Of a DNA stretch of 64,000 bases, positions 1 through 11,395 are shown one piece after another. The translations under genes and the position numbers were made by a program. How positions within the stretch are numbered: position 1 is the stretch's first letter; each line of letters begins with the position of its first letter. The notes below the pieces were generated by a model. That model was not told where the DNA came from. It saw only the letters and a program-made list of their open reading frames with translations, and did no database searches. Source of the stretch: Hofstenia miamia (taxonomy: Eukaryota > Xenacoelomorpha > Acoela); the NCBI GenBank assembly GCA_004352715.1, contig SCFE01000113.1, forward strand, positions 158,722 to 222,721, given 5' to 3'.

Positions 1-625
1 GAAACCTAAAATAATGATATAAAACAATATTACCAAGTTTAAGTTGTTTCTGATGAAATCTTATTAATAATATCACTAATAAGTTAATTACTGATGTTCC
101 GTAATTTCATTTTGTAATATTAGTAACAAATAGATGCCTGATAATAACTTCACCATATGCCTAGTCTTCCAAATCGGAAACCAATATATTCGGTATTTTG
201 ATTATTTTAAACTGCTAGAAAGGACAGAATTTTATAATTCTTCGAGCTCAGATTCGAATTTTTCGCGCTTTTCCGATTCAGAAAATATATCATATTAGAA
301 TGGTCAATTTTATGTCTAAATTTTATTTCCGAGCCCCCCCCCCTGTGAGATCTATACTTTGCCTGACACTCCGTTCCTGTTATCAAAATTGAAATGTCGT
401 TTATTAAATCGTTCAATCCACTGTCAGCAAGTTCATTCACTATAGTAATTTTCCATACTCATCTTTGAACCATTCAAATTCCTCATCCAACAATAATACA
501 TGATAGTTCTAATTTGTCGTCATTCAAATTCCAGCTCGCGGACAATAGAAATGCGCGCGTGCTACCACAGCTAGTGTTTATTAAGCAAACCGATTAATCC
601 CTAATGAAATGTATAAAATTAAGGA
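1..625. other. AT-rich sequence, no gene seen
   Basis: Only short open frames without recognisable motifs are present. The one local oddity is a run of ten C at about 334-343 in otherwise AT-rich DNA. No RNA gene or repeat boundary could be supported. Confidence 0.5.
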
Positions 626-1099
626 TTGCAATTGCCAAATCAAAACATCAGTCTTTTCTTCATTGACTTAATATTGACACTTTCACTCACTCCACTGCTA
701 AATGGTCGTCCTGCACACCGTCTACTTGTTTTCATTTCTTCAGATCCACCCAATGAAAATGAACGCAACAGAACGAGTATTCATAGAGACATTGAAAACA
801 AAAGATTGAAAAAAGAACAAATTAGAAATCGATTTCAAAAATCTCCACAAAGCAAGAGTACATTGTATTTCTGGAAATATTACCACTGATCATTCAAGAG
901 AATCACGAAGTCTTCGAGAATCACTGCAATCTAAGGCAATCAGTAGGTACAAAGAGCTTCTGCAACATCGCACAAATTGCAAAAATATTCCTACATTGGT
1001 AAACGATTTCAACACGATATAGTCAATTGAGTTGGCGAACACATACATGATACTTTGTTCAGGGGAAATAGCGAAGCCAGGTTCTTCAAAATTATGTTA

Positions 1100-1740
1100 A
1101 GAAGATAGCAAATGTCATATTGCAAACGATTCATTAATAATGGTGAAATCAATGAGGAATTGTTGGCATTTATTGAAACAAAAGATCGAACTGGAAAAGA
1201 CTGGGGGAATTTATTTTGTCAACACTTCGGAAGCTTTGCTTAGATGCGGCAAATCATATCCAACAAATTTATGATTTTGCTTTTTCTATGTTTGAAAAAA
1301 AGAATTCTCCTAGCAATAATATGAGAAAAATAGCCGCGTGCAAAAGTTAGTGAATTTAAGAAGCTGCAATACTCAAGCAATTACGTTGTTTTCGTAATTA
1401 AGGTACATACAGATTAGCGAAAACTCAGAATTTTTAAAGCAGCGTTGAGGCAACACATCTGAATTCCTCTTACAATGCACTTTCAGGCTTTTAGACTGAA
1501 CAGAAAGACTTATGCAAATCGTTGGATTCAATTGTAATGGTATAAGATGTAAGTAATAAGAAACAAGATCATTATATTGTATTTGAAACCATAGGTCATT
1601 TAACTGCATTTGCCAGGCACGAATTTGTTGTACCTATATTTATGAAGTGGCATTAGAAACATTATCCAATGCCCGAATACATTTTTACAATGCAATTCAA
1701 GAAGGCCACTTCAATTCGCGTGTTAATGTAATAATGAATT
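1100..1740 (+). pseudogene. Decayed hAT-like (TTF/ZMYM-type) transposase fragment
   Basis: Pieces in different forward frames resemble the central part of TTF/ZMYM-type hAT transposases. Around 1,141-1,200 a frame reads INEELLAFIETKDRTGKD; after a frameshift, about 1,215-1,290 reads LSTLRKLCLDAANHIQQIYD. That is the order and spacing of the family's 'E-LL-F----TG' and 'L--LGLD-----GQGYD' segments, although the GQGYD core itself is degraded. Stops and frameshifts are frequent, so no product is expected. The upstream ORF at 626-889 may be an eroded N-terminal part but has no motif I can name. This is a similarity judgement by eye; a diverged unrelated transposase is possible. Confidence 0.35.
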
Positions 1741-1762
1741 ACGCAGACTACAGGTCTGCATA

Positions 1763-3330
1763 ATGGTGAACAAATATGCAGCTCTTGGCTGTCGAAGCAT
1801 TATTGCAAAAATGGTTACACCATATTCCATGAAAGAATTACATGTTCACAAAGTATTCCCGAACATGCAGTAAACACTTTGACGAAAAAGATTTCATTGT
1901 ATATAGGAAAGATAAGCATGCATGGCGAAACAAAAAAGGGTACATTTTATGAAATTTGTCAGATAACAAGTAATTAATCTTCTTCCAAACTTCAATTTAA
2001 AAATTTGTTGTAATCATTAATCACTACATCCTGAGAGTGTTTCTGCCTATTTATCAAGGTATGTGTGTGTAATATATAAAACTGGAAATATTCCAACACA
2101 AAAGTTTACATATACATGACTTGAAATTGTAAAATATAGTATCGATAATTCAAAGCAATTTTCCCATGTTGCTGACAGTATGTGTTTACATTAGTATAGC
2201 AGGTTGTGAAGACACGTGCTGAGTTGTCATATTGTGGGAGGCCACTTGTTTGCTAGTAATGGGATAAAGCACTGAATTTTTTTTGCAGCTAACAAATAGG
2301 AAACATCGGCGGGTGTTTACGCAATGAACTAAGTGTATTGTCGAATTTGTAGCATAATTCTATTCCCGCAATTTTTCGTTTCAGAATTGGTACTGTACGT
2401 TTTACATCAACAGATGAGTAACATGGTGCAAAACCTTCCATGGTGCGGATTGATACATGTGAATCAACAGCTAGTATTGATGTTATTCCGACTGACGATG
2501 ATGACAAGACTTCTGAACTTTAAGATGGATATGATAACAATGTGGAACTCAATGACGTTGGTGAAATACCCGATGTTGCAGGTGAACTTGATGCCTCTCA
2601 AACAGAATACAATAAGAGTGATTTAGTAAAGTGAGTAGGATGCGCAAATTTGGAAAATGTGATTTGGGAAAGAAAGTTGTTGCGCAAACCGTGTCATGAT
2701 TTACCAAAAGTGCACTCATTGATCGTCACAAATCCGGAATTAGTCCAAATTATAGGTCTTGCAAACAGTTTCGAACTATTTTCAACAGTAATCTTCTAAA
2801 CTTGGTAAAAACAAAATCGAACCATTACAGGGTTGAGGTACTGAACCTGACATCTATTACAGAGGTCGAGATATGATGCAAAGATAAGGATACTACAACC
2901 CAATGGCAATGTGCTCATTGTCAGCGAAACATATACAGAACATTGTGTCTGAAACCCCCTCCGCAAATGCTGGACCGACTTCCACCCTCTGTTGTAAAAA
3001 ACAGTCTTGTCACTAAAGTTTTTGTCATTTATCCTGCTGATATACCCTTAAAGTTCCCTATAAATGAGTCATATCAAGTTTTTTTCTCAAAAAATGGAGT
3101 TGTATGCTACTTATGCAGTTGCTTCGTGCTGACATTTTATATAATTAAAAACTCTATTCCTAGAATATGTTGCTATTTTGTAGCTGGATATATTGCATTT
3201 TCGTTGTCAAAAAAATCTGGTTTCGGGTGCAAAACCTTGTAATTATTATCTTATGAATTTCCAGAAATTGAAGACGACTTGTTCGGTTTAATTAGTAGGG
3301 GAAGTCCTGCTCGACCTGGTCACGCAGTGA
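1763..3330 (+). pseudogene. P/THAP-like transposon remnant, copy 1
   Basis: The segment opens with a degenerate THAP-type zinc finger. An ATG at 1763 begins MVNKYAALGC and runs to HVHKVFPN. In another frame from 1866 comes CSKHFDEKDF, the typical CxxHF half of the domain. The stretch between the halves, which normally carries the invariant Trp, is missing. A diverged acidic region (about 2,440-2,630) follows. Near 3,172-3,330 is a C-terminal signature, YFVAGYIAFSL, and then a weak 'LIxRG' segment, as in P-element/THAP9-type transposases. No RNase H core is recognisable in between, so the copy looks internally deleted and frameshifted. A THAP-domain host gene is less likely because of the stops and the C-terminal motif shared with the copy at 8.7-10 kb. 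Confidence 0.5.
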
Positions 3331-4293
3331 TAAGATGTATTTGATCAGTTTTTATTCATTCTACCGAAGAATTTAAACTTACAAATTCTGCTAATCTGCA
3401 CACAATGTTCCTCTAAATTTGCAATGTTTTGTTGATGTATTCACTTTAAAATTTTCAATAAATGCAATACATGTGATAGATGATTACATTCTATTGTAGT
3501 GAAAACACTTTAATAGTTTGTTTAAAAATATTATAAATAATGAAAATGTTAAAAATTCTACATGTAAGAAATAGACAAATTTACTCGTTAATTCATGAAT
3601 ATATCATGTAACTTTGCGTAATTTACAATTGCCAATGAGTTCCTATTGTTTCTGTGCATAAATTCAAGTTAATTTTCTAGAATTTAAGTATCTGATAAAT
3701 TACAATTAATTGATTTCCCTTAAGAAAATGAAGTTTCGTAGAAATCTCTTCAATGTAGCAAAGAAAATGTCAGTATGTGTCATTTAAAGATTTAACCTTG
3801 CAACTAACGAATTCAAATTCTTTTGAGAAGGATGATGGAGATCCTGACAATTTATGATAGAAAAATCACTATCAGATGGGCCCTTGTTCCTTTAAAAATA
3901 TTTTGTATGTTAGACATGCATACTTTAATATCATGCATTTAAGTATTGGAAGTCAATGCTGTGAGGTACAGGTTATTATAGATAAAAAACAGTCATTATT
4001 GTGGTTTCTCAATTCAGGCCGCACATGAAGAATAGCAAACGGAAAGGTTGTTGATCATCAACAAGCCAGGAATATATTAATTGGGTATGAAGATCCAGGA
4101 TCCTGATAAATGCTCAATTGTAAAAAAACATATCAAATCTTTCAGAATATTTTGTTCGTCTCATCACTATATTTGCAGTGGGTTGGTTTTTTAAGAACAT
4201 AAATGTAAAAAAAAGAATTCACACAGGTTTTGCATTTATCAGAAGCCACGGCATTTGCAGAGAAGATATGAATGATGTTATCATAAGCATAGA

Positions 4294-4298
<5 letters not shown>
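3331..4298. other. AT-rich intergenic sequence, nothing identified
   Basis: No ORF with a recognisable motif, no tandem repeat and no inverted ends could be supported here. Confidence 0.45.
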
Positions 4299-4329
<31 letters not shown>

Positions 4330-4434
4330 GAAATAGTTTTCAGTGAAATNNNNNNNNNNNNNNNNNNNNNNNNNNNNNNNNNNNNNNNNNNNNNNNNNNN
4401 NNNNNNNNNNNNNNNNNATATATATATATATATA
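4299..4434. repeat. (TA)n microsatellite interrupted by an N gap
   Basis: TA dinucleotide repeats occur on both sides of an N run (4,350-4,417), so the gap probably reflects an unresolved TA microsatellite. The intervening non-repeat bases at 4,327-4,349 suggest two TA tracts. Confidence 0.85.
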
Positions 4435-4861
4435 TGCAAGGAGCATGTAAGCATGTCAATAAATTTTTTTCCCTTTTGTGATACTCAATGTGGCACATCA
4501 CAACAATGAAACTGAGGTAAATTAATTAGTTAGAAATGAGTAGCAAAGAAGCATAGTGTTATGTGTAAAATGATATTCTAATTCATAATTCTCGTCCCAA
4601 AATTGACTGAGATCACTGAAAAAAATAAGTGAATTGAATTTTATGTCACACAGCTTAGGATGCGATCCCACAAAAATTGTGCAAGATCGTACTAATATTT
4701 CAAACACATGTTCTAAAATAGTTACCCACAGAAAGCGAGCCTTAAAGCCCAGCTTGAACTATAAACAAGAGGAAATAAACGGGTGTTCATACAGAAGTAT
4801 TGCAATATCGTGCTTGCAATATAAATATCTGTAAAATATCTTAGCGACAGATGTACCGATT

Positions 4862-4881
4862 ATGGTATGGTACCATACCAT
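4862..4881. repeat. 20-bp perfect palindrome
   Basis: ATGGTATGGTACCATACCAT is its own reverse complement. It lies at the left edge of the hAT element, beside the subterminal repeats, and could be a transposase-binding or hairpin feature. Confidence 0.8.
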
Positions 4882-5239
4882 TATGTACCATATTATTGTG
4901 GCCATAATGTTATGACAGAAAAAAATAATGGTCATTATTGATGGTAAGCTTAAAAATACGGCCATAATGGTTATCCTTAGTGGTCTCCGCTTTTTAGAAA
5001 ATTTCCTTACATCTTTGTAATAATACATAATAAAATTATTTCAAATCAAACTATTTTAAAGCGTTTCATTGGTTATTTACAATTTCAATTCAGTACACCA
5101 TGATTACTTTGATTAAGATATATGAAGTAAGCAGCTTTTGAAGACATTTAAATCAATATTTAGCAAATTTTGACATTACTACCTAATAAAAACATATGAT
5201 ACCTCAGAAAGTTTATCATTTCTGAATTTCTTCTATTTA

Positions 5240-6040
5240 AGGTATATGAATCTCCTAACAAGAGAAGTTGAAAGGAAAAGTTCATCTAATTTGTCAAATA
5301 GTTTTGCCATACTTTTAGGTGGTTGGTCTTGCAAAGATACACACTATTTAGCCATTTTTGCGTGCTTCTCCATACAGGGTTGCCATCCTCTTCTTTACTT
5401 TCACCCCTATCAAATGAGGCAGATCATGGGGCTGAAAGCATTATTTTTAATAAATAGCTTAGCAATGAAAAATATTTAATTGGTGATAACTGCAGTTTAA
5501 ATAGAAAAAATTCAAAAGACTTGAAAATACCATTCATTGGCTGTGCAAGTCATCGACTAAATTTAGCTGTAACAAATTTACATTAACATAAACAAAAGAA
5601 ATTTCAATTCAAAACAAATATTACAAAAAATTTACTTTTTCCATGGCCAAAACTGCTTCAATCACTGAGCGCATTACTTTGAAAATGCCATCTGTAAAAT
5701 CATGGATAACAAAACCGAACATTTGTCTACCGAAGAAATTGCAATTCTAAATATTTTTAAATCCAATGAACTAGAAACAGCTTGCATTGTGAATCAGAAG
5801 AAAACAATTTCTTTTGCTGAATGAGCATTAAAGAAACGAAAATTAACGGAATTCACTAGCTATCCAAATTTATATTGCATTCCATCCACTTCATATATTT
5901 TAGAACGGCTTTTGCGCAGAGCTAAGTGCGTGGTTATGGATCACAGATTGAGCTTAGAGCCCATATCGCTAGAAGAAACAATGTTTCTAAAGGCTAATAA
6001 ATCTTTCTAGGATATTGCTACCATTCATGAATTTACTCAA
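5240..6040 (+). pseudogene. hAT-family transposase relic
   Basis: Three family blocks occur in order on the plus strand but in different frames. The N-terminal catalytic region reads FAILLGGWSCKDTHYLAIFA (about 5,300-5,360), where functional relatives have an acidic residue before GW; here it is Gly. The middle block, about 5,484-5,580, reads IGDNCSLNRK and then PFIGCASHRLNLAV, the 'GDN' and 'GCASHR-NLAV' signatures. The C-terminal dimerisation block, about 5,824-6,020, reads KLTEFTSYPNLYCIPSTSY, then ERLLRRAKCV and EETMFLKANKSF. At least two frameshifts and several stops separate the blocks, so the copy is inactive. The DNA-binding BED finger was not seen upstream. Confidence 0.7.
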
Positions 6041-6299
6041 AAAGACTAGTCTCCAGCTGTTACAATTTTAGTACTTTTTGAAATTTTGTATTTTCCATAA
6101 TTAATGTTCATTTTAATAAATTGATATTGCTAAATGCATCGTATTTCTACATATTGTTTATCATTTATTCACCATATATAACATAATGGCCATTATGGCC
6201 ATAAAGTATTGGCGAAATTCAGAATATGGCCATTATGGATTTTGCAGTGCCAGATATGGCCAGTCCATAGGAAGGAACCCATGCTTAACGATAGATGTC

Positions 6300-8600
6300 C
6301 AACAATGTATTAACACGAGTGTTCCCACAGAATAGGAGTTTCTAGAGGCTTTAAATAAAAAAGATATTTATCAGCAAGCATAAAGTTATATTGCAATAAA
6401 TTTAAACTAATACGGTTATATTATGTTGAATACGTAGCGATTTACTATTTAATTAATTACTATGTAAACTACTGACGTTAAAATCATTTTCTATAATGGA
6501 TTTTAATACGGCTAGAGATTGCTTATTAAATATGTTCATGAAGGATATATTTAAACGAGGAGTTACTCTATAAGCCTTTTTAAGGTATAGCCTTGATTTG
6601 CGGGTGAAAATTGAATAATGTTCACCATATTATTAAACATATATTACACTGTATGTATTCTATTTACCTAACATTTCTCTGGAAATCATTAAAATGCATT
6701 TTATATCCTCAATAGTATCAGACGTATTCAATGTCAAAATTTGCACAAGACTTTTGGAACACCCTGTATTATAGGTCCATGCGTAAAAACATAGCATATG
6801 TAACTTTTTAAAAGATGTAAATTAAATGTTTGCTCAGAAATATAAAATGACTAATCCTATCACTCCTAATGTAATCAGTACGGATTTTTGCAAAAATCTC
6901 TAATCAAATGAAATCGGAAGTTTTAGAACTCGCTTAGAATCGTTGGATACAATACAATACAAGGCTTAAAAGTGAACTCATTTCCATTTCTAAATGTGAC
7001 TAAAACTGTAAACCACAAATATTAAATTTCATCATACATAAGTCTTTTGACTGCATCAAACAAATTTACTGACTAAACTAAAAAAACTAGTATTTATTAC
7101 CCGCATAAAGCCGAGAATCGGACTACATACAATACCAAATTGAACTGAAAAAATACAAATATTAATCAAAAGTTTTCTAAATATTTAGTATTTGAATTTC
7201 AATATAATATTACAATAAACAAAAAATTATTCATAAGTTATTTCGTAGATTGAGCGAATTATTCAAAAAGAAATGATAGACACAAAAAATCAACTAATTA
7301 TTTCAAAGTGATTTGAACACATTGTATTGTGCTACAAGTTTTCTTACAAATTCAAGTGTAATTTGAAAACATTTACAATATTTTACAAGCTCTCGGTGGG
7401 AACACAACATGTGTTAGAAAACAGTTCCGCTAGTGACTGACACCTTTAAGAAAAAGTAATAACGAGTGTCCATTTTATTATACATACATTTGTTTATACT
7501 AGTGATTGCTTTTATTTGTAATGCTTTTGGTTGCCCGTCAAGGAATCAATGTATGTGCTTACATTAAATTAGACATCAGTCTGTCGCTTGATCAATTTTG
7601 TTCTTTTATTCCTCGCTTTATATCACGGGAGCGTAAATATTTACTATTATTTGTAAGCCTAATGTATAAACTTCTATAATTTACATGGCCGTAACCGAAA
7701 GATGCAAGGGGGTGGATTGCATCTTGAAAAATATAATTGCACCCAACACACAAATTAAAAAAGATCTGCCTGCTACTGCTTAGTGTTGCTTAGACGCATA
7801 CTTTGAAAGGAGAGTTCCAGCTCGTACCCAGCATTATCAGCTAGGGGGTCGACACGCATTTAGGAGGGGTTGATTAAAATTCCGACGTTCCTTAAAATTT
7901 AAATGAAAATTTAACCGAGATTGTGCACTATTTTAATTTTATGTTGTTGCTTTAAACACAGCCTGGCAATTTGCACTGCAAAAAAGAGGAATGAAGCAAT
8001 AAAATGTTTCTTGGCAAGTAGCGAATTGGATTCAATTTTGTCCAAATATTTAAAATATAGAATGTTACAAGATTCTTTCACTTTTGTGGACCTAGAACAA
8101 CTACATTCGTTTCGAAACAAACAAATGATTCATCAAACAAATTAGAGAGCCTTGCAAATAAAGAAATACAGATAGGCTATAAATTTTAAAATTCAACTTT
8201 GGTTAACAGGCAAAATTTATTAAAAACTAACGACATGAAATGAACAAATACATATTGGGAATTAATGTCAACTACATTAAGTCTTCTAAATAGCTTCCAT
8301 TGATTGAAGAACAGCATTTACCTGCGAATGAGATTTTTCACTGCGTTAATGAACTAAATTTCAAACAGTTTCTCTTAAATACAAGAGATATACCATTTTG
8401 TATAAAAAAACTATTTTTACCTACTCCAATGTTAAATTCTACGTATTTCTACCTCTTTCTCAAATTGATATTTATCACTACCTCGATGTACAACAATCTT
8501 TTGATGAATACTAAACATTTTAAGGAAGACTATTTCACATTCACAGAATACATCAATTTTTATTTGCAATGTTTCACTTTATGACATTTAGGCATTTATT
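6300..8600. other. AT-rich sequence, no supported gene
   Basis: There are only short ORFs without motifs. A GTGTTC/GAACAC-containing motif seen elsewhere in the left part recurs at about 6,317 (CGAGTGTTCCCACAGAAT) and, in reverse and degenerate form, near 7,393. Forward and reverse ORFs at 7,911-8,145 overlap each other and match nothing I recognise. Confidence 0.4.
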
Positions 8601-8622
8601 CTTTGTCAACAGCTGCATATAA

Positions 8623-10005
8623 ATGTCTCTAGAAATACTTGACTCTTCCATCAATTCGTTTACTGCAACAAAAAGATCAACTTGTGATAAATCTAATGAC
8701 GATGAACGCCTGTCTATGATTTATTCTTCGCTTGCTGAAAATGAACGTGCTTGTTACATCAACGTTGATGAAGTCTATCTTACTCCAAGGTGGAAGCATG
8801 ATTGGATAATCCATTGACAGACCAGGTGAACTTGCGAACACTATGCTTGCAGTTGTTTTAAAGTTCTTGTTTAACTCATTGAACTTTGCTTATAAAATTA
8901 GAGCACTTGATGCCAACTTCTTACTTGGTTAGCTGAATTCAGTATGCAATTCTTAATGAAGCATGACATTGTTCAGTTTGGTATAATTACAGATAATTTA
9001 TCAATCATTATTTTCTATGCTTCAACTAACAGGAAGTCCATGCCTAGGAAAGTAGTGAAATTTATCCTTTTTTCCTCTTTCCAGATTATATACACGTAAT
9101 AAGATCGATTCGTAATAATTGGCTTACTGAAACATGTAAACAATTGGATTTTTAAGATATTATGAAAGATAATATTAAAGAAACAGCTAGTATTAGTGTT
9201 TTAAAAGCGGAGAGGAAGCATTTAGTAGCACTTTACTGTTCAGAACATTGAACAAAAAGCGTATTCGGAGTATTACAGTTGACACTGGAAAACCCTTAGC
9301 ACGGCTGTTTTGGATTCGCAGAATTGGTAAAGTACTTTTTGGACAATGAATGTTCCTTTCAGCATAATTATATACTTTTTGGCAAGAAGCTTTTGCACAT
9401 TTCAGGACGGCATCTGGTTTCAATTACTACAAATCTGTAAGAAATATACTGAATGGATACGCACAAAATTGATTACACTGCACTTTATTTAATGTTCGCA
9501 GGCATTCCTGAAGATATGGATGACAGACATTCGTGTTATCTTTGCTCGGTTCCTTCAACAGACGATGAGAATTGCTTACTTTCAGAAATAAACCTTGAAT
9601 TGCGTGAATCTGAAATTTCTAATGAAGAGAAGAGTGCATTAATTTATATTGCAGGTTATATTGCGCATTTTCGGAGGGATATGTTAACTACAAACAGGTG
9701 TTGCATTGAAGAAAATCAATATTTTGAATAAAGGAGGATTATCATTCCCAACGGATGAACACTATTCATTTATAACATTCTGCTACATTTTTTTCACGAA
9801 ATGTGTTAAAAACGATCAAGCTATGTTTTGTCATCGCAGGCTTTCTGAGGCATTTTTCAAACTGCAAGATAGACATTCATTTGTTGATTTGCCTTATTCT
9901 GAACTTGTTTTCAGAAAAATTTTTAACATTTTTTTAAATAACTTTAGCAAACAAGGTTCAAAAATCATTTTCCCCGAAAATTTAGAGAAAAAAGGAAAAT
10001 TTTAG
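8623..10005 (+). pseudogene. P/THAP9-like transposase relic, copy 2
   Basis: Blocks of a P-element/THAP9-type transposase follow in order. YINVDEVYLTPRW (about 8,757-8,795) is the catalytic 'DE-Y--P' segment. ELANTMLAVVLKFLF (about 8,824-8,868) and FGIITDNLS (about 8,979-9,005) are RNase H-like parts. IRSIRNNWLTETCKQ (about 9,099-9,143) matches the 'LLKNIRNN' block. TASISVLKAERKHLVALY is at about 9,182-9,235. The C-terminal ORF (9,453-9,731) contains LIYIAGYIAHF, and the next frame continues with GGLSFPTDEHYS (9,733-9,770). Several frameshifts and stops break the chain. No THAP finger was found upstream of this copy, so the 5' part is lost or too diverged. The shared YxAGYIA motif links it to copy 1. 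Confidence 0.6.
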
Positions 10006-10090
10006 TAAATGTTGATAAAAATTAGTTTTTATATTTTACATTGATTGTTATATTGATTAAGTCATTGTTTTTTATTAATAGTATTAGTAT

Positions 10091-10110
10091 TAGCAGTAGT
10101 AGTAGTAGTA
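10091..10110. repeat. (TAG)n tract
   Basis: TAGCAGTAGTAGTAGTAGTA directly precedes the 5'-truncated LINE copy 1. TAG repeats also form the tail of LINE copies 1 and 2. Confidence 0.85.
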
Positions 10111-10280
10111 CAAAAGATTGAAATCAAAACACACTTCCTCAATGAAAAAAAACCAAGCAAGGAATACTCACAAAACTTTAGGGTCCCTTAGCTAGTTAGA
10201 GCTGTAAATTTAATGAAATTTGAATTATTTAGTTTTGTAGTTTGTAGTTGATAATAAATCGTTTTAAAAGCTAGTAGTAG
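10111..10280 (+). mobile_element. CR1-like LINE 3' end, copy 1 (5'-truncated)
   Basis: The segment encodes only the last ~26 residues of the LINE reverse transcriptase, ending EYSQNFRVP before a TAG at 10,189-10,191. A short 3' UTR follows and ends AATAAATCGTTTTAAAAG plus TAG repeats. The end of the protein and the UTR are clearly homologous to copies 2 and 3. It starts directly at the preceding TAG tract, as expected for a 5'-truncated insertion into the tail of an older copy or a TAG microsatellite. Confidence 0.7.
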
Positions 10281-10993
10281 ATATAAATAGTTCACTAAAT
10301 TTCAAGAATTTTCTTGAAACAAAAATTAGAAATGTTGCTATCTTTAACTCGAAACTAAAAATTGTAAAAAACTGTATTCCAACAAATTTTCTTATTAAAT
10401 TCTGTAAGTCAAATATATATGGAATTCTAAGTTATGGTTCAATTCTTTGTGCTGGTGAGCATAAACTTGTTTGGAATCGTCTTACCAACATAACTAACTG
10501 GACCATTAATATAATTGCTGATATACCCAGATATTCTCATGTTACTCCTTACTATTTAAATTACAAAATTTTGCGGCCATTTAGCTATGTGAAATACCTT
10601 GCTACGCTATATTTTTTAGGAATTATATTTGGAAAAAACTTATTTTTTCCAAAGGAATGTGTAAATCAGAGTTTGCGTTATAATAATAGACGCAAAATGT
10701 TTCTAAAAACTCAGCGTATTAACAATGCCTATGGAAAGTATACGTTTTTTAATGTAGCTGCCAATATATTTAATAATCTTCCGATTGACATTAGATCCTT
10801 AGACAATGCAAGTAGAAATGCTATACATATGTTTTTCTTAAATGAAAAAAGTACTTCTAAGGATTATTCATGTAACTTTAAAGTGCCTTAGCTGGTAACA
10901 AATTGAAAATCTGTACAACCAAAACCTTTTTGTTTTTATAGTTTATAGTGGATTAATAAATCGATTTAAATGTAGTAGTAGTAGTAGCAGCAG
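10281..10993 (+). mobile_element. CR1-like LINE 3' part, copy 2, with open RT C-terminal frame
   Basis: A frame is open from before 10,300 to a TAG at 10,889-10,891. It encodes the thumb and C-terminal part of a non-LTR reverse transcriptase. Family features are KIVKNCIP (about 10,352), YGILSYGSILCAG (about 10,418-10,456) and, after the polymerase core, FFNVAANIFNNLPIDIRSL (about 10,747-10,803). The last residues are DYSCNFKVP. The catalytic palm is absent, so the copy is 5'-truncated. The 3' UTR ends AATAAATCGATTTAAATG and (TAG)n at 10,972-10,993. Assignment to the CR1/L2/Jockey-like group is from these C-terminal patterns only. Confidence 0.7.
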
Positions 10994-11395
10994 TTTATTT
11001 CTGTTACATAATTCATTCAAATAATTAATGATACGTCAAAAAGCTTTTCTAAACAAAATATTAGCAAATATTTAAGTTTCAATAAGAGGAAAAACATATT
11101 TACTAAACATATTCGAATAAATAATAATTTTATGAAATTTTTTTGGTTCTTAATGGCGGCTTCAATATATAACAATTTATCCAGTATGATTAAAGATGCA
11201 AAAATCTTATCAAAAAATCTTAAAATGCAAATCTGTAATAACTTAAGAACTGAATATCCTCGCAAAAGTTATTCCTGTAATTTTAAAGTTCCATAAGTAT
11301 AAAGGCATGCTTAGTTTTGTATGAGATTTATGTTACTGCTTTGTGTAGTTTATAGATGCTAATAAATTCATTTAAATAGTAAATAAATGTATCAT
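10994..11395 (+). mobile_element. CR1-like LINE 3' end, copy 3 (5'-truncated)
   Basis: The plus strand encodes a diverged version of the same C-terminus: AASIYNNLSSMI near 11,156-11,190, and SYSCNFKVP before TAA at 11,294-11,296. A 3' UTR follows, ending near AATAAATTCATTTAAATAGTAAATAAATG. It begins exactly after the TAG/CAG tail of copy 2. A reverse-strand ORF over the same bases is a shadow. Confidence 0.65.

Larger units (their letters stand above)
4855..6275 (+). mobile_element. hAT transposon, autonomous type, degenerate
   Basis: A broken hAT transposase (5,240-6,040) is enclosed by clusters of the motif GGCCATAATGG and its reverse complement. They sit at about 4,899-4,910 and 4,960-4,972 on the left and 6,185-6,260 on the right. 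Clusters of short subterminal repeats on both sides of the coding region are characteristic of hAT elements, whose transposase binds them. The exact ends are not certain: no clear terminal inverted repeat or exact 8-bp target duplication was found. A near repeat, CTTAGCGACAGATGT (4,840-4,854) against CTTAACGATAGATGT (6,284-6,298), flanks the element and may be a decayed boundary. Confidence 0.6.

Noticed and set aside
11017-11265. 82-codon minus-strand ORF
   Set aside because: It is antisense to LINE copy 3, whose plus-strand C-terminus is conserved with copies 1 and 2.
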